NCBI RefSeq assembly: GCF_003053725.1
Contig: NZ_QAYC01000012.1
Span: 62,001-126,000, forward strand
Reading direction: 5' to 3'
Length of the DNA stretch: 64,000 nt
Source of the DNA: Rhodovulum kholense
GTDB taxonomy: Bacteria; Pseudomonadota; Alphaproteobacteria; Rhodobacterales; Rhodobacteraceae
The notes under the pieces are model-generated. The model was given only the letters and a program-made list of their open reading frames with translations, had not been told where the DNA came from and ran no database searches. Made by a program: the position numbers and the translations under genes. Within the stretch, counting starts at the first letter, position 1, and every line of letters starts with the position of its first letter. Of the stretch, positions 16,653-25,756 are shown piece after piece.

Positions 16653-17396
16653 ATGACCGTCACCCGCCGTGGACTGGTCTGGGTGATGGGCGCTGCAGGC
16701 GTGACGACGGCGATTTCGGCCGCGCCGGGGCTCTGGCGCCGGGCCTTTCCTCCCGAGATCGAGACCGAACCGGTGCCGGGCCTGCCCGGCTTTTGCCGCG
16801 TGCCGAGGCCCGGCCCCGCGCTTTTGCCTCTGATCGGCTTGACGGCCGAGCCCCCGCCACCGCTGCCCGAAGACCCCTGCGCCGCGCTTTTCGGTCCCGC
16901 GCCCGACCGTCCCGGGGCGGTGCCGGTTGCCTGTTTCACCGACATCCGCTGCCCCTGGTGCCGGCGGCTGACACCCCTGCTGATCGCCCGCGCGGCGCGC
17001 CGGCCGGCCGCGATCCGCATCGCCTGGCAGCCGCTGCCCTTGTTGGGGGACGGCTCGGTCCTGGCCGCGCGGGCGGCGCTGGCGGCCGAGGCGCAGGGAG
17101 CGGCTCTTGACTGGCAGGAACGCACCATGGGCGGGGCGCTGGTGCCGACCCCCAGGGGCATGCGCGAGATTGCCGCCGGGATGGGGCTCGATATTGCCGC
17201 CTTCGAGCGGGACATGGCCCATCCGCGCACCGAGGCGCGGCTGGCCGAGGCCCGGGCGCTGGCCGCGGCTTTCGGCTTTGTCGGCACGCCCGGTCTCGTG
17301 GTCGGTCGCGTGGCGATCCTTGGCGGGGTCGACGGGCCGATGCTGGACCGGCTGATCGCCGACGAACGCGCGGCGCCCGGCTCCGCCTGCGGCTGA
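16653..17396 (+). CDS. Exported DsbA/thioredoxin-fold protein
   Basis: 247 residues. The N-terminus has an Arg-Arg pair before a hydrophobic stretch (TRRGLVWVMGAAGVTTAI), which resembles a Tat or ordinary export signal. The CxxC active site occurs in FTDIRCPWCRRLTP (about residue 100), and FGFVGTPGLVVG supplies the cis-proline loop (TP), so this is a probable periplasmic thiol oxidoreductase or bound disulfide protein. Its substrate is unknown. It may be transcribed with the zinc-finger gene upstream and polA downstream. Confidence 0.83.
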   Translation: MTVTRRGLVWVMGAAGVTTAISAAPGLWRRAFPPEIETEPVPGLPGFCRVPRPGPALLPLIGLTAEPPPPLPEDPCAALFGPAPDRPGAVPVACFTDIRCPWCRRLTPLLIARAARRPAAIRIAWQPLPLLGDGSVLAARAALAAEAQGAALDWQERTMGGALVPTPRGMREIAAGMGLDIAAFERDMAHPRTEARLAEARALAAAFGFVGTPGLVVGRVAILGGVDGPMLDRLIADERAAPGSACG

Positions 17397-17494
17397 GCGC
17401 GTCCGGCACTGGCGAAGCCGTGCGCTTCATGGCAAGACCGCAGGCAGGTCCGGCAGGCGGGCCAGTGACACGGGCCAGCGACGGGGAGAACGAC

Positions 17495-20305
17495 ATGACC
17501 GAGGGTTTCGGCACCGGCTGCCATCTGCATCTGATCGACGGCTCGGCCTTCATCTTCCGCGCCTTCCACGCGCTGCCGCCGCTGACGCGGAAATCCGACG
17601 GGCTGCCGATCGGGGCCGTCGCGGGGTTCTGCAACATGATCCACAAATATGTGCAGGACAATCGCGGCCCGGATGCGCCGACCCATGTGGCGGTGATCTT
17701 CGATAAGGGCAGCCACACCTTCCGCACCGATCTTTACCCCGACTACAAGGCCAATCGCGACGAGATGCCCGCCGATCTGCGGCCGCAGATCCCGCTGACC
17801 CGCGAGGCCACGCGCGCCTTCAACATCGCCTGCATCGAAAAAGAAAACTACGAGGCCGACGACATCATCGCCACCTATGCGCGGCTGGCGGTCGAGAAGG
17901 GCGGCCGGGTCACCATCGTCAGCTCCGACAAGGACCTGATGCAGCTGGTCGGCAACGGGGTCGAGATGCTGGATGCGATGAAAAACAAGCGGATCGGCGT
18001 CGAGGAGGTTGAAGCGAAGTTCGGCGTCGGCCCCGACCGGGTGGTCGATGTGCAGGCGCTGGCGGGCGATTCCGTCGACAACGTGCCCGGTGCGCCGGGG
18101 ATCGGGATCAAGACCGCGGCCCAGCTGATCCAGGATTATGGCGATCTGGAAACGCTGCTGGACCGGGCGGAGGAGATCAAGCAGCCCAAGCGCCGCCAGA
18201 CCCTGATCGAGCACCGCGCCCAGATCGAGCTGTCGAAAAAGCTGGTAACGCTCGATGCCGAGACGCCGCTTGACGAGACCCTGGACGATCTTGAGGTGAA
18301 GGACCCCGATGCCGAGACCCTGCTGGGGTTTCTGGCGCAGATGGAGTTCCGCACCCTGCTGAAGCGGGTCGCCGATGCGCTGGGCGCCGAGCCGCCCGCC
18401 TTGTCCGAGACAAGCCCCGCCGCCGCCGACCCCGCCGCGCCCGAGACGCCGGCCGCGCTGCCGTTCGACCCCGAGGGGTATGAGTGTGTGCGTCACGCGG
18501 CCGCGCTTGAGGTCTGGATCGGCCGCGCCCAGGGCCGGGGCCGGGTCGCGGTCGATACCGAGACCACCGGGCTTGATGAGATGCGGGTAGATCTGGTGGG
18601 CATCTCGCTGTCGGTCGAGCCGGGGCAGGCCTGCTACATTCCGCTGGGACATCGCGAGGGCGAGGGCGATCTTTTCGGCTCGGCGGCGCTGGCCGGGGGG
18701 CAGATGCCGATGGACGAGGCGCTGGCGCTGCTCAAGCCGCTGCTGGAAGATCCGGCGGTGATGAAGATCGGGCAGAACATGAAATACGATGCCAAGATCC
18801 TCGCCCGCCACGGCATCGCGGTCGCGCCCATCGACGACACGATGCTGATGTCCTACGCCATGCATGCCGGGCTGCATGGCCATTCGATGGATGCGCTGTC
18901 GGAACGCTATCTCGGGCACGCGCCGATCCCGATCAAGTCGCTGCTGGGCTCGGGCAAGTCGCAGATCACCTTCGACAAGGTGCCGGTCGCCGAGGCGGTG
19001 AAATATGCGGCCGAAGATGCCGACGTGACGCTGAGGCTCGCCGAGCTCTTCAAGCCGCAGCTGCACCGGGCCAAGGTCACGACCGTCTACGAGACGCTGG
19101 AACGCCCGCTGGTGCCGGTGCTGGCCGAGATGGAGATGCATGGCATCAAGGTCGATCGCGATACGCTGTCGAGGATGTCGAACGCCTTTGCCCAGAAGAT
19201 GGCCGCGCTTGAGGCCGAGATCCACGATCTGGCGGGCGAAAGCTTCAATGTGGGCTCGCCGAAGCAGCTCGGCGAGATCCTGTTCGACAAGATGAGCCTC
19301 GCGGGCGGCAAGAAGGGCAAGACCGGCGCCTATGCCACCGGCGCCGATGTGCTTGAGGATTTGGCGGCCGAGGGCCACGACCTGCCCGCGCGGGTGCTGG
19401 ACTGGCGCCAGCTGTCGAAGCTGAAATCGACCTATACGGATGCGCTTCAGGACCATATCAACCCCGAGACGGGGCGCGTGCATACCTCTTACGTGATCAC
19501 CGGGGCGGTGACCGGGCGGCTCGCCTCGACCGACCCGAACCTGCAGAACATCCCCGTGCGTAGCGAAGAGGGGCGCCGCATCCGCGAGGCGTTCGTGGCC
19601 GAGGAAGGCAAGGTGTTGCTGAGCCTCGACTATTCGCAGATCGAGCTGCGCATCCTGGCCCATGTGGCCGGGATCGATGCCCTGAAAGAGGCGTTCCGCG
19701 AGGGGCAGGACATCCATGCGATGACGGCGTCCGAGATGTTCGACGTGCCGATGGCCGAGATGACGCCCGAGATCCGCCGCCGCGCCAAGGCGATCAATTT
19801 CGGGGTGATCTACGGGATTTCGGGCTTTGGCCTTGCCCGGAACCTGCGCATTCCGCGCAGCGAGGCGCAGGGCTTCATCGACCGCTATTTCGAGCGCTTC
19901 CCGGGCATCCGCGACTACATGGACGCGACGGTCGCCTTCGCCAAAGAGCATGGCTATGTGCAGACCCTGTTCGGGCGACGGATCCATACGCCCGAGATCG
20001 GTGCCAAGGGGCCGCAGGCGGGCTTTGCCAGGCGTGCGGCGATCAACGCGCCGATCCAGGGGACGGCGGCCGACATCATCCGCCGCGCGATGATCCGGAT
20101 GCCTGCGGCGATCGAGGGGCTGCCCGCGAAGATGCTGCTGCAGGTCCATGACGAACTGATCTTCGAGGTCGAGGCGGGGGCGGCGGAAGACGTGGCCGAC
20201 CGCGCGCGCGCGGTCATGGAACGCGCCGGGCTTCCTGCCGTGGCGCTGGACGTGCCGCTGGTCGTCGATGCGGGGCAGGGTCCGAACTGGGCCGCGGCGC
20301 ATTAG
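17495..20305 (+). CDS. polA: DNA polymerase I
   Basis: 936 residues, full length. Residues ~1-300 form the 5'-3' exonuclease (ADDIIATYA, SSDKDLMQLV, GDSVDNVPGAPGIGIKTA). Residues ~335-540 form the 3'-5' proofreading domain with apparently complete acidic residues (DTETTG near 352, NMKYDAKIL, YAAEDADVTL). The polymerase domain has motif A LSLDYSQIELRIL (~711), motif B RRRAKAINFGVIYG (~767) and motif C LQVHDELIFEV (~882). The start ATG follows GGGGAGAACGAC. It fills gaps in replication and excision repair. Confidence 0.97.
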   Translation: MTEGFGTGCHLHLIDGSAFIFRAFHALPPLTRKSDGLPIGAVAGFCNMIHKYVQDNRGPDAPTHVAVIFDKGSHTFRTDLYPDYKANRDEMPADLRPQIPLTREATRAFNIACIEKENYEADDIIATYARLAVEKGGRVTIVSSDKDLMQLVGNGVEMLDAMKNKRIGVEEVEAKFGVGPDRVVDVQALAGDSVDNVPGAPGIGIKTAAQLIQDYGDLETLLDRAEEIKQPKRRQTLIEHRAQIELSKKLVTLDAETPLDETLDDLEVKDPDAETLLGFLAQMEFRTLLKRVADALGAEPPALSETSPAAADPAAPETPAALPFDPEGYECVRHAAALEVWIGRAQGRGRVAVDTETTGLDEMRVDLVGISLSVEPGQACYIPLGHREGEGDLFGSAALAGGQMPMDEALALLKPLLEDPAVMKIGQNMKYDAKILARHGIAVAPIDDTMLMSYAMHAGLHGHSMDALSERYLGHAPIPIKSLLGSGKSQITFDKVPVAEAVKYAAEDADVTLRLAELFKPQLHRAKVTTVYETLERPLVPVLAEMEMHGIKVDRDTLSRMSNAFAQKMAALEAEIHDLAGESFNVGSPKQLGEILFDKMSLAGGKKGKTGAYATGADVLEDLAAEGHDLPARVLDWRQLSKLKSTYTDALQDHINPETGRVHTSYVITGAVTGRLASTDPNLQNIPVRSEEGRRIREAFVAEEGKVLLSLDYSQIELRILAHVAGIDALKEAFREGQDIHAMTASEMFDVPMAEMTPEIRRRAKAINFGVIYGISGFGLARNLRIPRSEAQGFIDRYFERFPGIRDYMDATVAFAKEHGYVQTLFGRRIHTPEIGAKGPQAGFARRAAINAPIQGTAADIIRRAMIRMPAAIEGLPAKMLLQVHDELIFEVEAGAAEDVADRARAVMERAGLPAVALDVPLVVDAGQGPNWAAAH

Positions 20306-20308
20306 GCG

Positions 20309-20329
20309 CAATTCTTCTGCGAAGAATTG
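20309..20329. terminator. Short hairpin after polA
   Basis: CAATTCTTC and GAAGAATTG form a perfect 9-pair stem around TGC, 3 bases after the polA stop. It is AT-rich for this genome and lacks a T-run. Confidence 0.4.
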
Positions 20330-20386
20330 GGGCCTCGCCCATAGGTTCTGCCGGGGCGGGGAGCTTTGACGAAGACCCGTTCCCGG

Positions 20387-20408
20387 TTTCTTCTTGGCTT
20401 AAATACCC
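20387..20408 (-). repeat. GGGTATTT...CCAAGAAGAA element, copy B
   Basis: Read on the minus strand: GGGTATTT-AAG-CCAAGAAGAAA, sense to the DUF1285 gene and 30 nt after its stop. The bases before it read ATG in frame with GGGTATTT. Confidence 0.85.
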
Positions 20409-20437
20409 ATGTCCCGCGCGTGCAGCATGACCTGCGC

Positions 20438-21013
20438 TCAGGTCAGTTCCTCGGCGGGAATCGCCGGAAAGAAGAGGCCCTTCGAGCGGAACCCGAACCA
20501 ATCCCGGCCCTCGTGCCGGACGGTGTCTCCGATCTCGGCCATCCGGTAGAAGCTCTTGCGGTCGATCAGCGCCTGAAGACCCGCGCGGACATGGAGATAG
20601 GGCGCGGGCTCGCCGGTTCTTGGGTCGCGCGTCACCCGGATCTCGTGCCCCGGGCCGGCCTCCACGCGGTCGCCGACATTGGTGGTGAAGCTCAGCACCG
20701 GCTCGCCGTCCGCGACCGACTGTTCGACATCGACCGCAACGAACGGGGCGTCGTCGACGGAGATGCCGACCTTCTCGACCGGGGTGACGAGGAAATGGCG
20801 GTCGCCTTCGCGTTTCAGGATGGTCGAGAACAGCCGCACCAGCGGCGCCCGGCCGATCGGCGTGCCGAGGTAGAACCAGGTCCCGTCGCGGGCGATCCGC
20901 ATGTCGATATCGCCGCAGAAGGGCGGGTTCCACAGATGGACCGGCGGCAGACCCTTGCCCGAGGCCGCGCGGGCCGCTTCGGCGAGGCTTTCGGTAACAG
21001 GTTTCACGATCAT
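20438..21013 (-). CDS. DUF1285 family protein
   Basis: About 191 residues. PPVHLWNPPFCGDIDMRI, RDGTWFYLGTPIGR and VTPVEKVGISVDDAPFVAV are characteristic of DUF1285, a conserved alphaproteobacterial family of unknown function with a pleckstrin-like fold in solved members (recalled, not checked). The start at MIVKPVTES is preferred because AGGGACAA precedes it; an ATG 8 codons upstream has no visible ribosome-binding site. It diverges from the moxR operon. Confidence 0.85.
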   Translation of the reverse strand: MIVKPVTESLAEAARAASGKGLPPVHLWNPPFCGDIDMRIARDGTWFYLGTPIGRAPLVRLFSTILKREGDRHFLVTPVEKVGISVDDAPFVAVDVEQSVADGEPVLSFTTNVGDRVEAGPGHEIRVTRDPRTGEPAPYLHVRAGLQALIDRKSFYRMAEIGDTVRHEGRDWFGFRSKGLFFPAIPAEELT

Positions 21014-21096
21014 TTGTCCCTGTCGGTTTTTTGCCATTTGAGGTGAACAGGATATCTGCCGATAATGGTCCATGTAAGCCGGACAGGAGAGAAGTC

Positions 21097-22104
21097 ATGC
21101 CCGACGAGACCGAACTGGTGGCCGCGATCGAGGCGCTGGGCGAGAAGCTGGCCGAAGCGAAGGCCTCGATCACCAAGCGGTTCATCGGGCAGGAGCGGGT
21201 GGTCGACCTGACTCTGTCGGCCCTGCTGTGCGGCGGGCACGGGCTGCTGATCGGCCTGCCGGGACTGGGCAAGACCCGGCTGGTCGCCACGCTGTCGACG
21301 GTGATGGGGCTGAATGGCGGGCGCATCCAGTTCACGCCCGATCTGATGCCCGCAGATATTCTGGGCTCGGAGGTGCTGGAGACGACGCCAGACGGGTCCC
21401 GCGCCTTCCGGTTCATCGAGGGGCCGATCTTCTGCCAGATGCTGATGGCCGACGAGATCAACCGGGCAAGCCCCCGGACGCAATCGGCGCTTTTGCAGGC
21501 GATGCAGGAGAAATCCGTCACCATCGCGGGCGAGTCGCATGCGCTGACCCCGCCCTTCCACGTGTTGGCCACCCAGAACCCCATCGAGCAAGAGGGCACC
21601 TATCCGCTGCCAGAGGCCCAGCTCGACCGGTTTCTGGTGCGCATCGACGTGCCTTATCCCGACCGCCGCACCGAACATGACATCCTGATGGCCACCACCG
21701 GGGTCGCCGAGGAAGAGGCCCATCCCGTCTTCACCGCCGCCGAGCTGATCGCCGCGCAGAAGATCGTGCGGCAGATGCCGGTGGGCGAGGGCGTGGTTGA
21801 ACTGATCCTCGATCTGGTCCGCGCCTGCCGTCCGAACGAACCCGAGGCGCCGCAGGCCGTTCGCGAGAACGTGGCCTGGGGGCCGGGCCCGCGCGCCGCC
21901 CAGGCGCTGATGCTGACCGTGCGGGCACAAGCGCTGCTGGACGGACGTCTGGCGCCTTCGGCCGACGATGTGCTGAAGATGGCAGGGCCTGTGCTGATCC
22001 ACCGCATGGCGCTGAGCTTCGCCGCCCGTGCCCGGGGCGAGGATCTGCCCCGGATCATCGAAAAGGTCGCGCGCGACACCGTGCGGGTCGAGGCCGCCGC
22101 GTGA
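21097..22104 (+). CDS. MoxR-family AAA+ ATPase
   Basis: 335 residues. Walker A is GLPGLGKTRL (~residue 55), Walker B is MLMADEINRASPRTQSALL, and sensor 1 is HVLATQNPIEQEGTYPLPEA, the MoxR signature. MoxR ATPases act as chaperones that activate VWA-containing partners. It has a strong ribosome-binding site (AGGAGAGAAG) and heads a four-gene operon with 4-base overlaps throughout. Confidence 0.95.
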   Translation: MPDETELVAAIEALGEKLAEAKASITKRFIGQERVVDLTLSALLCGGHGLLIGLPGLGKTRLVATLSTVMGLNGGRIQFTPDLMPADILGSEVLETTPDGSRAFRFIEGPIFCQMLMADEINRASPRTQSALLQAMQEKSVTIAGESHALTPPFHVLATQNPIEQEGTYPLPEAQLDRFLVRIDVPYPDRRTEHDILMATTGVAEEEAHPVFTAAELIAAQKIVRQMPVGEGVVELILDLVRACRPNEPEAPQAVRENVAWGPGPRAAQALMLTVRAQALLDGRLAPSADDVLKMAGPVLIHRMALSFAARARGEDLPRIIEKVARDTVRVEAAA

Positions 22105-22973
22105 TCTCTGCCGCCGCCCTCCGCGCCCGCGCCGAGGGGCTGGCCGAGGCCCTGCCGCCGCTTCTGGCCGAGGCCGAGCATCTGGCCCAGGCCGTTCTGC
22201 TGGGCGAGCACGGCCGCCGCCGGGCAGGCATGGGCGACGAATTCTGGCAATACCGCCCGGTCCATGCCGGCGACGAGGCGCGGATGATCGACTGGCGCCG
22301 CTCGGCCCGGTCGGATGCGCATTTCGTGCGCGAGAAGGAATGGCAGGCGGCGCAAAGCGTGCTGCTCTGGGTGGACGACGCGGCCTCGATGGGGTTCTCG
22401 GGCGGCAACCATCCGCCCAAGGCGATGCGCGCGCGGGTGCTGGCGCTGGCGCTGGCGGTGCTGCTGACCCGCGGCGGCGAACGGGTGGGGCTTCTGGGCT
22501 CCGACCTGCCGCCCCGTCGCGGTCCGCATCAGATCCTCCGGCTGACCGATGTGCTGGGCCGCGACCTGTCGCAAAGCGATTACGGCGTGCCCGCGACCCG
22601 GGGCATGCCGCCCCATTCCCGCGCGGTCTTCCTGTCCGATTTCCTTGGCGATCTGGGCCCGGTCGAGACCGCGCTGACCGAGGCCGCCGACCAGGGCGTC
22701 AAGGGCGCGCTCTTGCAGGTGCTGGACCCCGCCGAAGAGGCCTTTCCCTTCGACGGGCGGACCATCTTCGAAAGCATGGGCGGTACGTTGCGCCATGAAA
22801 CGCTGAAAGCGGGTGATCTGCGCGGCCGCTATCTGGCGCGGCTGGCCGAGCGCAAGGAACGGTTGGCCGATCTGGCGCGGGTGACCGGCTGGCATTATTC
22901 GGCCCATCACACCGGCGAAGGCGCGCAGGGCGCGCTGTTGTGGCTGTTCCGCGCGCTGGAGCGCGGGCGCTGA
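22101..22973 (+). CDS. DUF58 domain protein (MoxR partner)
   Basis: 290 residues starting at a GTG overlapping the moxR stop. GRRRAGMGDEFWQYRPVHAG and DWRRSARSDAHFVREKEW are the core DUF58 motif. A VWA-like fold with a degenerate metal site follows (LLWVDDAASMGFSG). DUF58 proteins are the regular partners of MoxR in cell-envelope or stress (Bat-like) operons. Its stop overlaps the next start by one base. Confidence 0.93.
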   Translation: MISAAALRARAEGLAEALPPLLAEAEHLAQAVLLGEHGRRRAGMGDEFWQYRPVHAGDEARMIDWRRSARSDAHFVREKEWQAAQSVLLWVDDAASMGFSGGNHPPKAMRARVLALALAVLLTRGGERVGLLGSDLPPRRGPHQILRLTDVLGRDLSQSDYGVPATRGMPPHSRAVFLSDFLGDLGPVETALTEAADQGVKGALLQVLDPAEEAFPFDGRTIFESMGGTLRHETLKAGDLRGRYLARLAERKERLADLARVTGWHYSAHHTGEGAQGALLWLFRALERGR

Positions 22974-25756
22974 TGTGGACCGTCGGAGCCATCGGTTTCA
23001 CCACGCCTCTGCTGCTTTGGGGGCTGGTGCTGCTGCCCGCGCTGTGGCTGTTGCTGCGGGCGGTGCCGCCGGCGCCGATCCGGCGACGGTTTCCGGGGGT
23101 GGCGCTGCTGCTGGGGCTGGCCGATGACGAAACGCAGACCGACCGCACGCCCTGGTGGCTTTTGCTTCTGCGGATGCTGGCGGTGGCCGCGCTGATTGTC
23201 GGCTTTGCCGGGCCGGTCTTGAACCCGCAGGACCGCATGCCCGGTCGCGGGCCGCTTCTGGTGATGATCGACGGCGGCTGGGCCGATGCCCGCGACTGGC
23301 CGCGCCGGATCGACCGGATCGAGGCGATGCTGGACGAAGCCGCCCGCGACGGACGGCCGGTCGCGGTGGTGCAGGCGACCGACCTGCCCGGCGACGGGCT
23401 GCCTTTCCAGGCGGCCGAGGCCTGGTCGGCGCGGCTTGCGGGCTTCCGCCCGGCGGCCTGGTTGCCCGATGCGGATGCGCTGGCCGACTGGACCCGGACG
23501 CTTGAGGGGCGCTTCGATACGTTCTGGCTGTCGGGCGGGCTCGACTGGCCGGGGCGTACGGCGCTCTTGTCGGCGCTTGAACGGCACGGTCAGGTCAGCG
23601 TCTTCGAAAGCCCGCGCCCGCTTCTGGCGCTGCGCCCGGCCGCGTTTCGCGACGGGGCCATCGGGCTGACCGCGCTGCGTGCCCGGCCGGGGCCCGCGAC
23701 CGAGGCGACGCTGGCTGCCACGGGCCGCGATCCCGCCGGGGTCGAGCGGGTGCTGGCCCGCGTGCCGGTCGCCTTCGCCCCCGGCGAGACCGAGGCCGCG
23801 ACCGATCTGGTCCTGCCGCCCGAACTTCGCAACCGGATCAGCCGCTTTGCCATCGAGGGCGTGCGCTCGGCCGGAGCGGTCAGCCTGACCGATGACAGCC
23901 TCAAGCGGCGCGAGGTGGCGCTGATCGCGGGCAACGAGAACCGCGAGGGGCTGCAACTGCTGTCTCCGCTGCATTACCTGCACAAGGCGCTGGAACCGAC
24001 CGCCGATCTGATCGAGGGCACCCTGTCGGACGTGGTGCTGGCCAATCCCGACGTGATCGTGCTGGCCGATGTCGCCACCCTGTCGCCCGCCGAATCCGAG
24101 GCGCTGCAGGGCTGGGTCGAAAAGGGCGGGCTTTTGCTGCGCTTCGCCGGGCCGCGGCTTGCGGCCTCGGATGTCAGCCGCGCCGAGGAAGACCCGCTGA
24201 TGCCGGTACGGCTGCGCGCGGGCGGGCGCACGGTCGGCGGGGCGATGAGCTGGGGCGAGCCCAAGACGCTGCGCCCCTTCGGCGAGGGTTCGCCCTTCTT
24301 CGGGCTCGAGGTGCCCGACGATGTGCGGGTCAATGCCCAGGTGATGGCCCAGCCCGACCCGGCGCTGGCCGATCGGTCCATCGCGGCCCTCAGCGACGGT
24401 ACGCCTCTGGTAACCCGCAAGAAGATGGGGCAGGGGCAGGTGGTGCTGTTCCATGTCACCGCCAATGCCGAATGGTCCACCCTGCCGCTGTCGGGGCTGT
24501 TCGTGCAGATGCTGGAACGGCTGGCGGTCTCGACCCGGCCGGCGCGGCCCGATGCAGCCGAACTGACGGGCACGACCTGGGTGCCGCAGGCGGTGATCGA
24601 CGCCTTTGGCGAACTGGCCGAGGCCGGAACGCTGCCCGGCGTGCCGGGCGAAAGGCTGGCCGGGGCGGTGCCGGGGCCGGATCTGCCGCCCGGGCTTTAT
24701 GCGGGCGAGGACCGGCGGCTGGCGCTGAACGTGATCGGCGCCGACACGGTTCTGAGCCCCGCCGCCTGGCCCGCGCGGATCGCGGTCGAGGGGCTGGCGG
24801 TCGCGCGAGAAACCGTGCTGAAGGGCTGGGTTCTGGCCGCGGCGCTGGCGATCTTTGCGGCCGACATCCTGGCCTCGCTCTGGCTTTCGGGGAGGCTTCG
24901 GGGCGGACGCGTCGCGGGCGGCGCGGCGGTGCTGGCGCTGGGCCTGATGATGCTGGTGCCGCAGGGCGCGCGGGCCCAGGAGGACGCGGCGGCGCCCGAT
25001 GACAGCCTGGCGCTGCGGGCCACCAGCGAGGTGGTCCTTGCACATGTCCTGACCGGCGATACCCGGGTGGACCAGATCGCCGATGCGGGGCTTCGGGGGC
25101 TGTCGGAAAAGCTGACCCAGCGCACCTCGATCGAGCCCGCCGAGCCCATCGCCGTCAATCTCGAGACCGACGAGCTGTCGTTCTTTCCCTTCCTCTACTG
25201 GCCGGTGACCGCCGGGCAGCCGATGCCCTCGCCCGAGGCCTATGCCCGGCTCAACCGCTACCTGCGGACCGGAGGCATGATCCTCTTCGACACGCGCGAT
25301 GCCGATGTCGCGGCCTATGGCGGCGGCTCGCCCGAGGGGCGGCGGCTGCAGCAATTGGCGCGCCCGCTGGACATTCCGCCGCTGGAACCGATCCCCTCCG
25401 ATCACGTGCTGACCCGCACCTTCTACCTGTTGCAGGACTTTCCCGGCCGCAATGCCGGGCGCGACGTGTGGGTCGAGGCAGCCCCCCCCGATGCCGAACA
25501 GGCCGAGGGCATGCCGTTCCGCGATCTCAATGACGGGGTGACGCCGGTGGTGATCGGCGGCAATGACTGGGCTTCGGCCTGGGCCATCGACGGGCAGGGC
25601 GCCGCGATGTTCCCTGTCGGGCGCGGCTATGCGGGCGAACGCCAGCGCGAGATCGCCTTCCGCTTCGGGGTCAACCTCATCATGCATGTGCTGACCGGCA
25701 ACTACAAATCCGACCAGGTCCATGTGCCTGCGCTGCTCGACAGGCTCGGCCAATGA
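22973..25756 (+). CDS. BatA/DUF4159 domain membrane protein
   Basis: 927 residues. The N-terminus has a BatA-type pair of membrane helices (~5-25 and ~58-76) around the PIRRRFPGVALLLGLADD linker. A long extracytoplasmic region follows, with further membrane segments at ~615-665. Residues ~700-925 fit DUF4159 (FFPFLYWPVTAGQPMPS, LRTGGMILFDTRD, HVLTRTFYLLQDFPGR). Probably part of an envelope complex with the flanking VWA-like proteins; the operon resembles the Bat aerotolerance system, but the physiological role here is unknown. Confidence 0.88.
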   Translation: MWTVGAIGFTTPLLLWGLVLLPALWLLLRAVPPAPIRRRFPGVALLLGLADDETQTDRTPWWLLLLRMLAVAALIVGFAGPVLNPQDRMPGRGPLLVMIDGGWADARDWPRRIDRIEAMLDEAARDGRPVAVVQATDLPGDGLPFQAAEAWSARLAGFRPAAWLPDADALADWTRTLEGRFDTFWLSGGLDWPGRTALLSALERHGQVSVFESPRPLLALRPAAFRDGAIGLTALRARPGPATEATLAATGRDPAGVERVLARVPVAFAPGETEAATDLVLPPELRNRISRFAIEGVRSAGAVSLTDDSLKRREVALIAGNENREGLQLLSPLHYLHKALEPTADLIEGTLSDVVLANPDVIVLADVATLSPAESEALQGWVEKGGLLLRFAGPRLAASDVSRAEEDPLMPVRLRAGGRTVGGAMSWGEPKTLRPFGEGSPFFGLEVPDDVRVNAQVMAQPDPALADRSIAALSDGTPLVTRKKMGQGQVVLFHVTANAEWSTLPLSGLFVQMLERLAVSTRPARPDAAELTGTTWVPQAVIDAFGELAEAGTLPGVPGERLAGAVPGPDLPPGLYAGEDRRLALNVIGADTVLSPAAWPARIAVEGLAVARETVLKGWVLAAALAIFAADILASLWLSGRLRGGRVAGGAAVLALGLMMLVPQGARAQEDAAAPDDSLALRATSEVVLAHVLTGDTRVDQIADAGLRGLSEKLTQRTSIEPAEPIAVNLETDELSFFPFLYWPVTAGQPMPSPEAYARLNRYLRTGGMILFDTRDADVAAYGGGSPEGRRLQQLARPLDIPPLEPIPSDHVLTRTFYLLQDFPGRNAGRDVWVEAAPPDAEQAEGMPFRDLNDGVTPVVIGGNDWASAWAIDGQGAAMFPVGRGYAGERQREIAFRFGVNLIMHVLTGNYKSDQVHVPALLDRLGQ

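Noticed and set aside
15377-20311. A 1644-codon open frame on the minus strand running antisense through polA and beyond
   Set aside because: Only its last 314 codons (the ABC ATPase) are real. The rest is antisense to polA, a full-length conserved gene, and is open because high-GC codon use suppresses stops in that frame. The peptide is His/Arg/Gln-rich and has no domains.
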